DNA from: Acidobacteriota bacterium
GTDB lineage: Bacteria > Acidobacteriota > Terriglobia > Bryobacterales > Bryobacteraceae
Direction of reading: 5' to 3'
DNA length: 34,161 nucleotides
NCBI GenBank assembly: GCA_016871015.1
Contig: VFZX01000036.1
Coordinates: 1 to 34,161, forward strand
A model generated the notes under the pieces. It had not been told where the DNA came from and searched no databases. It saw nothing but the letters and a program-made list of their open reading frames with translations. This document shows, in pieces, positions 15,729 through 25,600 of this stretch. The translations under genes and the position numbers were made by a program. Numbering within the stretch: the stretch's first letter is position 1; the number at the start of each line of letters is the position of its first letter.

Positions 15729-17705
15729 CTATCGCTCGAACGCGACCAGACCGGCATCGCGTAGTGCGCTCATGCGCCGCGTGACCTGATCTAAAGTGAC
15801 GGGACCGTAGTAGGGCGATCCGCCGAACCAGCTCTCTGCCTGCGCGACACGGAAGATGTCGAGCGCCGTGCGCCGGCCGTCAATGAGCGAGTCGATCTCG
15901 AACAAGAGAGCGTTCGACGGGCGTGGATCGGCAAGTTGAATCCGCGGCCGCGCGTCGATGATCCGTGCAAGCGGCGCACTCCACCGGGGCCGGATCTCCG
16001 CCGCGCCGGTGGGGCCCGCGTCCCGGGCTGGACAGGCCTCGGAGATTTGATCGACTGCCAGCTTCCCTGCCTGCTCGAACCTTCGTGCCGCCGCTTCAGC
16101 GAGTGGACTCGCTCCGAAGTGGGCGGCCGACCGGATACAGGCTGCGCCGTAGCGAGCGGTTTCAGCGACAACGCTTCGGGCATCCGCGCACTCGCCCGTG
16201 CGGCGTCCTGCGATTCCCGCCATCCGCGCAAGCAGCGCGTGAGACCCGGCGCTCACTTCGTTGACCAGGCTCGGCACGCTGTCCGTGCCCGCGGCGGATG
16301 CGAAATATCCCGTTGCGGCGAAGATCAGCGCGATCCGGCGGAGCTGCGTGGCATCGACATTGACAATGGTGTCGCGATTGGTGTGGAGGTTGTAGTCGGG
16401 GAAGCACGTCGCGTGCACGGCGGGGATTCCAATCGGTCCGAACACAAAAGTCTCGTGGTCCGACGTGGGATAGAACGGAACCAGGAAGCTGAAGAAACGG
16501 TCGCGCGATCCAAGCGCGGAAAACAGCGGATCGCTGAATCTCTCGTGCTGGTTGATCGTACCGGTGTTGGTTTCGATCACGTGCTCGACGTAGTGGCGCA
16601 TCACGTCGTTGAGCCAGGTGGGCAGCGACCAGGGCGCGCGCTCGAAGATCGCTGCTGAGCCAAGCCGGGTTTGATCCTCGCCAACCATCTCCTGATTGAT
16701 GTTGATCAGGATCTTCTTGCGCTCTTCCGGGAACTTTGCGAAGTAGGCGTACTCACCCACGACTTCGGGAGTGAACCAGAACTGAATGTCGCGGTCCGGC
16801 GGCCGGATCTTGCCCTCGCGGATCAGGCGCGTCAACGCTCGCGCCATCTCGATCAGATTCCCGCACCCGGAGGCATCGTCGTTGGCGCCGCCGCGCATGT
16901 GATCGAGATGGGCGGTATACACGATCGCCTCATTTTGTTTTGACCGGCCTGGAATCGTGGCCATCAGGATCTGCATGGTCCCCGGCGTGCGGATCCGCGT
17001 CTCGATCTTCACGCGCGCCTGGACGCTACGCCCGGATAGAAGCAGGGCCCGCAACTCCTCGGCCGTGCGATAGGAGACAGAGAAGGCCCAGGTCGGCTCG
17101 CGTCCGTTCCCGCCCTGCGCCGGAATCGACTGCCACCCGATGTGGTCCGGAAACTCCCAGACCGCGCCCGGCCAACGCGGCGCGCAACTGATCACACCAG
17201 CGGCACCATGATGGAACACGGCGAGTGGATACACGCGGTCGAGCCGCCCGCAGGCGAGCACGATCTTTCCCGCTACGTCCTTGCCCGCGAAGTCCGCTGG
17301 AGTGTCGCCTGAGCCGGCATCAATGAGCGCCGCTGTAAGATCGGCGTTGCGGCTGTTGATCGCGATGGCTGTGCCCGAGTCGCCCCAACTGGCTATCTTG
17401 CGCTCGTGGGGCGAGGTGATCCAAAGCTCGCCCTCGACGCCGGTCCAGGACGGCTGGCCATACGGGAGATCCACCGTGCGGATGCGCGAGACGCCAGCCT
17501 TGCGCAACTCGGCTTCGACGTAGCGCATGGCTTCCACGTAGCCTTCGCTTCCAATGTTGCGGTCGAACTCGGCGATCCGGTTGGTCCAATGCCATGCGCG
17601 GTCGCCGGAGATCTCGTTGCGTAGCGCGTTCCACTCGGCCTCCGGCAGCAACGCCTGGCCGGCGTGAAGCCACGGCAGAATGATAACGGCTGCGCAAAGA
17701 CGCAT
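15729..17705 (-). CDS. Secreted M28-family metallopeptidase with PA-like and C-terminal extension domains
   Basis: A 658-residue exported peptidase. The signal peptide is MRLCAAVIILPWLHAGQA. Residues about 140-240 form a PA-like insert (FAGKDVAGKIVLACG, VFHHGAAGVISC). The M28 zinc-binding set is visible: H-x-D in YTAHLDH (His266, Asp268), DDASGCGNLIEMARAL with the bridging Asp, a Glu region in FTPEVVGEYAY, NQEMVGED, and final His residues in TSDHETF and NLHTNRDT. An aminopeptidase or carboxypeptidase acting on peptides outside the cytoplasm is expected. The last 180 residues are not typical M28: an alanine-rich helical part is followed by LLFEIDSLIDGRRTALDIFR...VTRRMSALRDAGLVAFE, which resembles a small winged-helix domain. 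It converges on the AddA-like gene with a 7-base gap. Confidence 0.85.
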   Translation of the reverse strand: MRLCAAVIILPWLHAGQALLPEAEWNALRNEISGDRAWHWTNRIAEFDRNIGSEGYVEAMRYVEAELRKAGVSRIRTVDLPYGQPSWTGVEGELWITSPHERKIASWGDSGTAIAINSRNADLTAALIDAGSGDTPADFAGKDVAGKIVLACGRLDRVYPLAVFHHGAAGVISCAPRWPGAVWEFPDHIGWQSIPAQGGNGREPTWAFSVSYRTAEELRALLLSGRSVQARVKIETRIRTPGTMQILMATIPGRSKQNEAIVYTAHLDHMRGGANDDASGCGNLIEMARALTRLIREGKIRPPDRDIQFWFTPEVVGEYAYFAKFPEERKKILININQEMVGEDQTRLGSAAIFERAPWSLPTWLNDVMRHYVEHVIETNTGTINQHERFSDPLFSALGSRDRFFSFLVPFYPTSDHETFVFGPIGIPAVHATCFPDYNLHTNRDTIVNVDATQLRRIALIFAATGYFASAAGTDSVPSLVNEVSAGSHALLARMAGIAGRRTGECADARSVVAETARYGAACIRSAAHFGASPLAEAAARRFEQAGKLAVDQISEACPARDAGPTGAAEIRPRWSAPLARIIDARPRIQLADPRPSNALLFEIDSLIDGRRTALDIFRVAQAESWFGGSPYYGPVTLDQVTRRMSALRDAGLVAFER

Positions 17706-17721
17706 GCTATGATCCTAGACC
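17706..17721. promoter_or_regulatory. 16-bp divergent spacer with overlapping -10-like boxes
   Basis: Only 16 bases separate two divergent start codons. TATGAT (17708-17713) on the plus strand and TAGGAT on the minus strand (17717-17712) lie within a near-palindrome, CTATGATCCTAG. Each is 6-8 bases from the start codon it faces, so transcripts would be leaderless or nearly so. No good -35 boxes were found at the right distance inside the coding sequences, so this is suggestive only. Confidence 0.3.
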
Positions 17722-18495
17722 ATGTTCGTGACAATCGGAGATTCCAGGATCTATGCGGAGTCGCGCGGTGAAGGACCCGAGATCGTGTTCATCCACGGTT
17801 TGGGCGGAACCGGATCCATCTATTTTCCAGTCGCCAATGAATTGAGCGATTCCTGCCGCACCGTGCTGTACGACTGGTCCGGGTCCGGCGCCTCGTCCCG
17901 GCCGCATCGAGAGTACTCGATTCCGGGCTGGGCTGACGAAGCAAAAGACTTGTGCGTGGCGCTCGGGATCGATTCGGCGGTCTTCGTGGGACACTCAATG
18001 GGCGCGGCCGTGGCCGTAACGCTTGCGGCGCGCTACCCGGAACTTGCGTTCGGCATCATCCTGCTGGGGCCGGTGACGAAACTCGCCGAAGCGGGGATGA
18101 ATGCGTTCCGTGACCGCGCCGCGAAGGTCCGCGCCGAGGGCATGGGTCCGATCGCGGATGTGCTGCCGAATGGCGCTCTGGCGGCCCGCACTCGTGAGTC
18201 GAATCCAGCGGTGCACGGGCTGTTCCGGGCCATGCTGCTGTCGAACGATCCCGAGTGTTACGCGCTGCATTGCGAAGCCCTCATGCGTTCCGGCGCGGAC
18301 ACGTTGATTCCCGAAGTTCAGTGTCCTGCGTTGTTGATCGCGGGCGAGGCGGATCCCACCGCTCCGCCGGCTGCGGTAGAAGCGATGAGCCAGAGGTTCC
18401 CCTCCGCGCGGACCGTGCTGATCGGGCAGGCGGGCCATGCCATGCAACTGGACCAGCCAGGGGCGGTGGCGGCGGCTATTCGCGAGTTCGTGTAG
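17722..18495 (+). CDS. Alpha/beta hydrolase
   Basis: A 257-residue cytoplasmic alpha/beta hydrolase of the enol-lactonase/esterase/epoxide-hydrolase type. The oxyanion segment is VFIHGLGGTGSIYFP. The nucleophile elbow is GHSMG with Ser92, the acid is Asp211 in GEADPTAPP, and the base is His239 in AGHAMQ, so the full triad is present. The length is standard and no signal peptide is seen. It is the first gene of the ten-gene plus-strand cluster, 11 bases upstream of the amidohydrolase. The substrate cannot be named; the context suggests hydrolysis of an ester, lactone or amide produced by the downstream degradative genes. The start ATG is fixed by the divergent neighbour 16 bases away. Confidence 0.88.
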   Translation: MFVTIGDSRIYAESRGEGPEIVFIHGLGGTGSIYFPVANELSDSCRTVLYDWSGSGASSRPHREYSIPGWADEAKDLCVALGIDSAVFVGHSMGAAVAVTLAARYPELAFGIILLGPVTKLAEAGMNAFRDRAAKVRAEGMGPIADVLPNGALAARTRESNPAVHGLFRAMLLSNDPECYALHCEALMRSGADTLIPEVQCPALLIAGEADPTAPPAAVEAMSQRFPSARTVLIGQAGHAMQLDQPGAVAAAIREFV

Positions 18496-18506
18496 AATGC
18501 TGAGGA

Positions 18507-19760
18507 ATGCCTTGGACGGAATGCGATCTCGCGATCGTTAACGGGCTGATCATCGACGCGACGGGTGCGCCCGCGCGGCCTGGCGCGGTGTTTATCACTG
18601 GCTCGCGCATCACTGAAGTGCGCAGCGGTACGGTGGCGGATTCGGAGTTCATCGCCCGGCGTGTGATCGACGCCAGGGGCGGCGCCGTGATGCCGGGGAT
18701 GACCGACGGCCACTGGCATCCGAGCTACTACAACGCCCGCACTATCGCGGACCTGGACATCCAGTCGCCGATCGAGGAGACGGTGATCCACGCGGTGCGC
18801 CACTGCCAAGTGATGCTCGAGTGCGGATTCACGATGGCCGTGTGCGCGGGTGCGCATCACCGGCTCGACGTCGCTTTGCGCAACGCGGTGAACGCGGGCG
18901 AGATTCCGGGTCCAAGGATGCTCGCCGCGGGCCGGGACATCTGCTGCACCGGCGGACTCACAGACTGGAATCCCGCCTGGTGGAAGCTTGGCCTGGAAGG
19001 ACTCACGATGATCGCGGACGGCGAGGACGAGATCCGCAAGGCGGTCCGGTTGAACGTGAAAGAGACCGCCGACGTCATCAAATTCTTCGTGTCAGGCGAA
19101 GGCGCCTCGTTCAACTGCAATCAGTATCAGACGACATGCACGCGCGCCGAGCTCGAAGCGTACGTCGATGAGGTCCACCGCCGCGGGCGCCTTGCATCGA
19201 CCCATGTGCGCGACCGCACCGGGACCCGCTGGTGTGCCGAGCTCGGCGTCGACATCATCAACCACGCCACCTATGCCGATGACCAGACGCTCGATCTGAT
19301 CGCGGAAAAGAACCTGACACTCGTTCCCGCGCTTGGCTACATCTTCGGCGTGTTCGAGAACGGGGAGCGCTTCGGACTCGACGAGGCTTTCCGCAAGGCA
19401 TCGTTCGCCGCCGAGGATCGTGAGTCCGGCTGCGAAGTGATTCGAAAGGCGCATAAGATGGGCATCCGCGTGGTTACGGGCGGAGACTACGGATTCGCGT
19501 GGGTTCCGCACGGCGAATATGCGAAGGACCTCGGCTACTTCGTCAGCCACATGGGATTCACGCCGATGGAGGCGATCATCGCGGCCACGCGGCACGGAGC
19601 CGAGCTGCTCCGCATGCAAGGCGACTGCGGAACGATCGAGCCGGGGAAGTATGCCGACCTGCTGGTGATTGACGGCAATCCGCTCGATGACATCTCGATC
19701 CTGTGCGACCGGTCGAAATTTGTATGGATCTTCAAGGGCGGCGTGGAAGTGCGCAGGTGA
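18507..19760 (+). CDS. Metal-dependent amidohydrolase (dipeptidase-like)
   Basis: A 417-residue amidohydrolase with a complete binuclear metal site: His69-x-His71 (DGHWHP), bridging Lys192 (VIKFF), His233 (STHV), His253 (NHATY) and Asp327 (GGDYG). The usual flanks are present: NGLIIDATG, GRITEV-like SRITEV, VIDARGGAVMPGMTDG, AATRHGAELL and TIEPGKYADLLVIDGNPLDD. Relatives include prolidase-like and Xaa-amino-acid dipeptidases as well as enzymes for N-acyl or cyclic amides. No signal peptide is seen, so it is cytoplasmic. GAGG occurs just 4-5 bases before the ATG. Its stop overlaps the next start as GTGA (19757-19760). Unlike the HutI-like protein at 9753-10805, this one looks catalytically competent. 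Confidence 0.88.
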   Translation: MPWTECDLAIVNGLIIDATGAPARPGAVFITGSRITEVRSGTVADSEFIARRVIDARGGAVMPGMTDGHWHPSYYNARTIADLDIQSPIEETVIHAVRHCQVMLECGFTMAVCAGAHHRLDVALRNAVNAGEIPGPRMLAAGRDICCTGGLTDWNPAWWKLGLEGLTMIADGEDEIRKAVRLNVKETADVIKFFVSGEGASFNCNQYQTTCTRAELEAYVDEVHRRGRLASTHVRDRTGTRWCAELGVDIINHATYADDQTLDLIAEKNLTLVPALGYIFGVFENGERFGLDEAFRKASFAAEDRESGCEVIRKAHKMGIRVVTGGDYGFAWVPHGEYAKDLGYFVSHMGFTPMEAIIAATRHGAELLRMQGDCGTIEPGKYADLLVIDGNPLDDISILCDRSKFVWIFKGGVEVRR

Positions 19761-22603
19761 TCCGCCTGGCCGCGTTGATTGCGACCGCGGCCGCGTCATC
19801 GGCGGCGCCGAACCGCGTGATCGACCTCAACGGCGTGTGGGAGTTCCAGCGGGGCGCGGCCCGGCAGTGGGTGCCGGTCCACGTTCCTCACAATCACCGC
19901 GAAGTGTCCGGCGAAGACCGGAAGTCCGGCCAGCCCCTCGTGCTCCGGCGGAAGTTCACGCTGGACGCACTGGAGCGCGGCGAACGTGCGCTGCTGCATG
20001 TCAGCAACGCGCCCAAGCCGCTTGTGCAAGTCAACGGCGCGGAAGCGGGCAAGGCCGGTGCGCTGAACTTCGGCCTCATCACGGAGATCACGTCGCACTT
20101 GCGCGAAGGCATCAATGAAATCGAGCTCGTGACGACGGTGCCCGGAGTGCAGGGAGGCGTTTCGATCCATGTTGTGGGCGAGGCCCATCTCGACATCGAG
20201 GGTCCGAGGGTGGACACTCCGGGATTCGCGGGTGGCGCTGCCGATGTGCGGCTCCGCACGCGGGTGACGGCGGCAACGAATAAGCCGATGCGGCTCCTGC
20301 TGCGGATCCATGGTCCCGACGGCCGCGAGCTGGGCCACGCGGATCGCGCGGTTGAACCAGGTGACGCGGAATTGACGATCCGCGGCATTGCGAATCCGCC
20401 GCTCTGGTCGGTGGCAACTCCACGCCTGTGCAAGGCAACGGCCGAACTCTCGGTGGCCGGTGTTGTGGTGGATCGATCTCAAACGGAATTCGGATTCCGC
20501 TGGTTCCGCTTCGATCCCGAAACGGGATTCCATCTCAACGGCGAGCCGCTCAAGCTCCGCGGCGTGGTCTACACAACGGTGGGTCCCAAAACATTTGCGT
20601 CCCGGCGTGCTCTATGGGACTACGAGATCGGACTCCTCAAAGGAATGGGCCTAAACTTCGTCCGCCCCACACCAGGAATGGACGACACGTTCCTCGCCGA
20701 GTGTGATCGAGCCGGACTCCTTGCCACGGTCCGTGTGCATGATTTCGGCGACGCAAGCGTGGAAGGCAATGCGGATGCGGTCCGTGAAAACATGCGCCGC
20801 GATGTTGCGCAGAAGTTCAATCATCCGTCGGTGATCGCATGGAACTTCGTCTCTGAAGGCGCCACGGGCGCGCGGCTGATCCTGCAGAACGAGGCCGCCC
20901 GGGCGTTGCGTGCACTCGATCCGGCGCGTCCCGTACTCTGCAATGAGCTCGGCTGGCGCTCACCCGGCACGGTGGGGCGCGTCGAGGCTGACGTGGCCGG
21001 ACAGGGTAACTACACGGGCTGGTATGAGGGCACGCTCAACCACATTGGTCCGTACATGGACCGCTACCGCGAGTTCTTGAAGGAACGCTACGGACGCCTG
21101 CTTCCCGTGCTCGTGTCCAATTACGGCGCTGCTGTCGACAACTCCGTGCGCGCTGCCGCGCCCCGGCGCAACGACTACTCGGTCGAATACCACACGGCGT
21201 TCCACCGGCGGTTCGAGCGCGAGATCGACGCCCGGCCCTGGATGTCCGGCGGTCTGCTGTTCTGCTTCCGCGATATCGATGGCGGACAGGCGATTCCGCG
21301 CCACACATGGAAAGGCGTGCTCGATCTGGAAGACCGCAAGCGCGATGCCTACTTCTATTGCCAAAGCAAGTGGACCACGGCTCCAATGGCGCACATCGTG
21401 GCCAGCGCCGTGTCGCGTGAGGTTGAAGTATTCACCAATCAGCCGGAAGCCGAGTTGTCCGTGAACGGACGCTCGCTCGGCAAGCGGACCCGTACGCAAG
21501 GCTTCCGTTGGACCGCGGATTGGAAACCCGGCGGCAACCATCTGGTGGTCCGCGCGGGATCCGTCACTGCCGAAGCGCATGTCACCTCCGCCAAGGCCGC
21601 GGCGCCCGCACGCCGTCCCGGCGAGTTCTTCACGAACGAAGGCTGGCTGTACGGGACGCCCGCCGCACTGGACCGCCGCGTGATCTTCGGCTCCTACGAC
21701 GGCAACGTCTATTCGGTGGATGCATTGGGCAAGGAGGTCTGGCGCTTTGCGACTGGCGAAGAAGTGTTCTCGACGCCGGTGATCAGCACGGACCGGATCT
21801 TCGTCCAATCCAGCAGGGCAGTCTACGCGCTCACCCACACCGGACAACTGAAGTGGAAGGTCTCCGGTGTGCGGACCATGGACCGCAACGCAAAGTCGCC
21901 GGTGCTTCACGCCGGCACACTCTACGCCACATCGGACACTGGAGAACTGCTGGCGATCAGTACTAACGGCGAGGTCCGGTGGCGCTATCGCGTCGGCGCG
22001 CTGTGTCTCACCAGCCCTGTCCTCGCGCGGGACAGGATCATTTTCAGCGCCGACGACGGCGTCCTGTACGTGGTTGGCGCGGATGGCAAGCTGGTGTGGC
22101 AAAAGGACAGTGGACTTGGGCCCGACGCCGCGGGTCCGCCACCGAACGCACTGCAGCCGGATGCGAACGATGCCATGATCGTCAGCGGAGCGGGCAGCCT
22201 CCGCACATGGGACCACACCGGCAAACTCCTCTGGGAGGACCGCACCGCACGTGGTCCGGTGCGTTTCATCGGCGACCGGATCGCGATCGTGATGCGCGAT
22301 GAACTGCGCGTCTACGATCCATCTGGACGCCAAGCCTGGAAGTACTCGCTCAATGACCGCCGGGACTTCTTTTCCGCGCCCCCGGTCGCGCTTCGATGGA
22401 ATGGGCGCGACATCCTGGCCGCGGGAACACGCGGCACCCGGCTGGTGGTGCTCGACACCAACGGACGGCTGGCAGCCAAGTTCGCGACCGAAGATGAAGT
22501 GTCCGGCTCGGCGGTGGTTGCCGACCTCAATGGCGACGGACGCCAGGAGTTGATCTTCGGCTCGCGCGACGGAATTCTGTACCGCATGGAGGACGCGCCG
22601 TGA
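19757..22603 (+). CDS. GH2-like protein with altered nucleophile, fused to a PQQ-type beta-propeller
   Basis: A 948-residue exported protein. I chose GTG 19757 (overlapping the previous stop as GTGA) because it gives a signal peptide, VIRLAALIATAAASSAA; the longer frame is inside the previous gene. The N-terminal part is a GH2 sugar-binding domain (VIDLNGVWEFQRG, VHVPHNHREVSG), then an Ig-like domain and a TIM barrel (GFHLNGEPLKLRGVVY, GLLKGMGLNFVRPT, KFNHPSVIAWNFVSEG). The acid/base Glu is kept at residue 367, although the usual Asn before it is Ser. At the nucleophile position, where GH2 enzymes have Glu in SEYG, this protein has VSNYG with Asn455. Residues about 610-948 are beta-propeller repeats (IFGSYDGNVYSVDALGKEVW, LLAISTNGEVRWRY) ending in VVADLNGDGRQELIFG. 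A glycan-binding or altered-mechanism role is likely. Confidence 0.82.
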   Translation: MIRLAALIATAAASSAAPNRVIDLNGVWEFQRGAARQWVPVHVPHNHREVSGEDRKSGQPLVLRRKFTLDALERGERALLHVSNAPKPLVQVNGAEAGKAGALNFGLITEITSHLREGINEIELVTTVPGVQGGVSIHVVGEAHLDIEGPRVDTPGFAGGAADVRLRTRVTAATNKPMRLLLRIHGPDGRELGHADRAVEPGDAELTIRGIANPPLWSVATPRLCKATAELSVAGVVVDRSQTEFGFRWFRFDPETGFHLNGEPLKLRGVVYTTVGPKTFASRRALWDYEIGLLKGMGLNFVRPTPGMDDTFLAECDRAGLLATVRVHDFGDASVEGNADAVRENMRRDVAQKFNHPSVIAWNFVSEGATGARLILQNEAARALRALDPARPVLCNELGWRSPGTVGRVEADVAGQGNYTGWYEGTLNHIGPYMDRYREFLKERYGRLLPVLVSNYGAAVDNSVRAAAPRRNDYSVEYHTAFHRRFEREIDARPWMSGGLLFCFRDIDGGQAIPRHTWKGVLDLEDRKRDAYFYCQSKWTTAPMAHIVASAVSREVEVFTNQPEAELSVNGRSLGKRTRTQGFRWTADWKPGGNHLVVRAGSVTAEAHVTSAKAAAPARRPGEFFTNEGWLYGTPAALDRRVIFGSYDGNVYSVDALGKEVWRFATGEEVFSTPVISTDRIFVQSSRAVYALTHTGQLKWKVSGVRTMDRNAKSPVLHAGTLYATSDTGELLAISTNGEVRWRYRVGALCLTSPVLARDRIIFSADDGVLYVVGADGKLVWQKDSGLGPDAAGPPPNALQPDANDAMIVSGAGSLRTWDHTGKLLWEDRTARGPVRFIGDRIAIVMRDELRVYDPSGRQAWKYSLNDRRDFFSAPPVALRWNGRDILAAGTRGTRLVVLDTNGRLAAKFATEDEVSGSAVVADLNGDGRQELIFGSRDGILYRMEDAP

Positions 22604-25600
22604 GATTCGCAGCTTGCATCTTCGGACTTGCCTGGGCGGCGAGCGCGGCGTCGCAACGGTTCGACTTCGGACCCACTGAGTCGCCACTCGAGCCGGGCTA
22701 CGTCGCGGTGACACCGGATCAGGCGTATTCAAAGTCCCGTGGCTACGGATTTCTCGCGCCGCCCGCCGAGTCCGGGGTGATCGACGCGTCCCTCACGCGC
22801 ACCGATGAACGATTCCGGAAGCCCTGGCGCGTTGAGCACGGCATCGCCTCGCTGAGCCCGCTGACCCGCGACTACGTGGCCGGACCCGAGATCCGTTTCC
22901 GCGCCGACCTTCCGAACGGCAAGTACGAGGTGACCGCGATACTCGGCTACAAGCACGGCATCCATCACGTGAACGCCGACGCGAATGGCGTGCGGGTCGC
23001 CTCTGATCTTTCGGTCTACACGCTCCACTACGCCTACCGCGGATTCCGCGAGGACACCTCCATTGGCGCAAGCTACCGTTTGCGTTTTCCCATTGAGGTC
23101 CGCGGTGGAAACCTGGAGTTGAGGCTTTCCGGCGATCAGTCCAGGGGGAAGCAGGCCCACGTGATTAAGACACGCGCGGGAACGGATCTCCGTTTTGAGA
23201 CGGGAGACTCATTTACGGTCGCCGGACTCATGGGACTCCGGATCCGTCCGTGGCAGGCTCCCTCTAGCGAAGCGTGGACCCTGTTCGAAAAGGCGGGCCG
23301 TGCGGACACTCCATGGCGCGAGGAAGCGCGGTTACTGGCGCTCGCCAGGCGCGCGGTGAAGCCAGGCGATGATCTGGCGGAAGAGATCGCCCTGGTGCAA
23401 GAGGCGCGTGGGCATTTCTATGAGCGGTCGAGCGGCAATAACGAGATGGGCACAATCGCCGGATTCTATAAGGCGCACTCAATCTGGCGCCAGTTCGGAC
23501 CCGGACATCCGTTCCACGACAAAGGACTCATCTATACGGGACGCATGTTCGCCGGATCATTCCCGTTTTCGCCAACGCCGACTTCGGAGTACGGCCGCGA
23601 ACTCCTGCGCGACGTCGAAAAGCGGCACCCGCGCGATCCGTACGTGCGCCTGTACCTGCACAACGAGTGGTCCCCGAAGGACTGGAAGCTGAACGAGTAT
23701 CCCGCGCCGCCGGACGCACCGCAGTGGGCGGCATTGCTCCGGCGCGCATGGAATCAGAATCTCGACTTTGCCGAGTACTGGGCGGACTTCCGCCAGCGCC
23801 CCGACGGGTCACTCGGCGGCGGATGGAACGACGACGTCGAGATCATGCCCGTGTGGGTCCTCAACTGGTTTGTAAACCCGGACGCGTCACCGAAGGTCGC
23901 GCGCATGCTGGAGCGTTTCACCGAAGGCTTCTGGACTTCCGGCAACCTCGATCACCGGCGTGTCTTCTCGGCGCATTTTTCCGATGCCGAGCACGCCGCG
24001 GAGGACCAGGGGAACTCCGTGCCTTACCTCATTGGTGTGCAGTACGGGAATCCGCGCTATCTCAATTGGAACCTGCGGACACTTCGCTTTTTCCGCGACT
24101 ACCTCACAGGTGTCAACGCCAATGGACGCCGCCATTTTCGCGGAAATCACTTCGACGCCACGCGTTACTCGATGGACCTGACTCCGGGCAAGGGCGCGGA
24201 AGACGTCGAGGCGGCGATCAACTACCGCGCCTTCGGCGGCGTGCCGTGGATGGTGTGGTACAGCGGAAATCCAGCGGCGCGAAAGCTGCTCATCGAGCAT
24301 GCGGACTCTTGGCACGCCGCGGCCATGTCCACGGCGAAAAGCAAGCCACGCGGCATCATGCCCTCGCAGGTTTCGTTCGCGGACGAAGTGGGCGGCGGGG
24401 AGGCATCCTGGCGCGGAAAGCCAGGACTTGGCGCCGGCGGGGATTGGCCGGATTACCTGTGGTACCTGCATTCGCTGATGCTGGCCGCGTATTCGGCTAC
24501 GGGTGACAAGAAATACCTCGAGCCCTTCGAGGCCACCCACGACTTCATCCGCGCGAATCCATCGGATCCGCTGACGGCGGAGATCCGCACGCACCAGCAC
24601 TTCGCTGACGCGTTCTTCGTCTTGCGGGATCTCACTGGCGACCGCCGCTACGACGAGTTCCTGATGCAGTCCGCGCGCCCTTACGTGAAGTGGCGGCTGA
24701 CGGGCGACAGGAAGTTCCTCGTTGAGGATCTGAGCGCCATCAACGCCAACGTCCGCCAGCGGTGGCCGCACATGACCACCGAGGCAGTGATGACCGACCG
24801 CATCGGATACAACCCGCGGATGGCTTCCTACATGACCGGTGCGCTGTCAGAAATCGGATTTCAGGGCTTCCCGCATCACGCGGTCACCTATGCGGGTGCC
24901 GGCCGTGACTTTGCCGCGCTCGTCGAACAGGCTTCGGACAACAGGCTGAGCATTTTATATTATTCGTTCGGCCCGCAACCGCGACCGGTGGGAATCAGGC
25001 CCTGGCGCCTGGCTCCCGATGCGCGCTACCGGATCACGGCAGGCGATTCCACGCAAGAGGTCTCGATTCGTGAGCGCGGACAAGTGATCCCCGTGCGCAT
25101 TCCGCCGATGCGCGAAGTCCGGATCGAAATCGAGCGGATCGGCGCACCAGCGCCCGCGTCGCCACGGCCCGATCTCGCGTTGACCGCGCGCGACATTCGC
25201 TGGAACGCAGCTTCCGATCAGATCGAGGCGACAATCCACAGCGTGGGTGCGGCGCCGGCGGAGAACTTTGAAGTCGCTTTCTTCCGGAAAGACGACAAAG
25301 GGCTCCACCTGCTGGAGCGCGCCGTGGTCTCACACCTTGCCGCCCCCAACGGACTCCAAGAGGAGAACATCACCGTGGGCACCTGGCTCCATCGCGACAC
25401 CATGATGGAGGGCGACACGGTTGAGGTCCGCATCGACCCGGATCGCAAGCTCAGCGAGATCACCACGACGAACAACGCCGCATCCTGGCGCCTTGAGCTC
25501 AGTGAGAAGCAGCGCGCGCAAATGGTGTCGAAGCGGCTCACCGAGCACGACCAACGGTTCCGGCAGGAGCGGCCGGGCGCGGCGATCGAGCGTCCGCGCC

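Noticed and set aside
20960-22732. Minus-strand 590-residue ORF opposite the GH2-propeller gene
   Set aside because: No motif, composition typical of reverse-strand translation; the plus strand shows ordered GH2 and propeller signatures.
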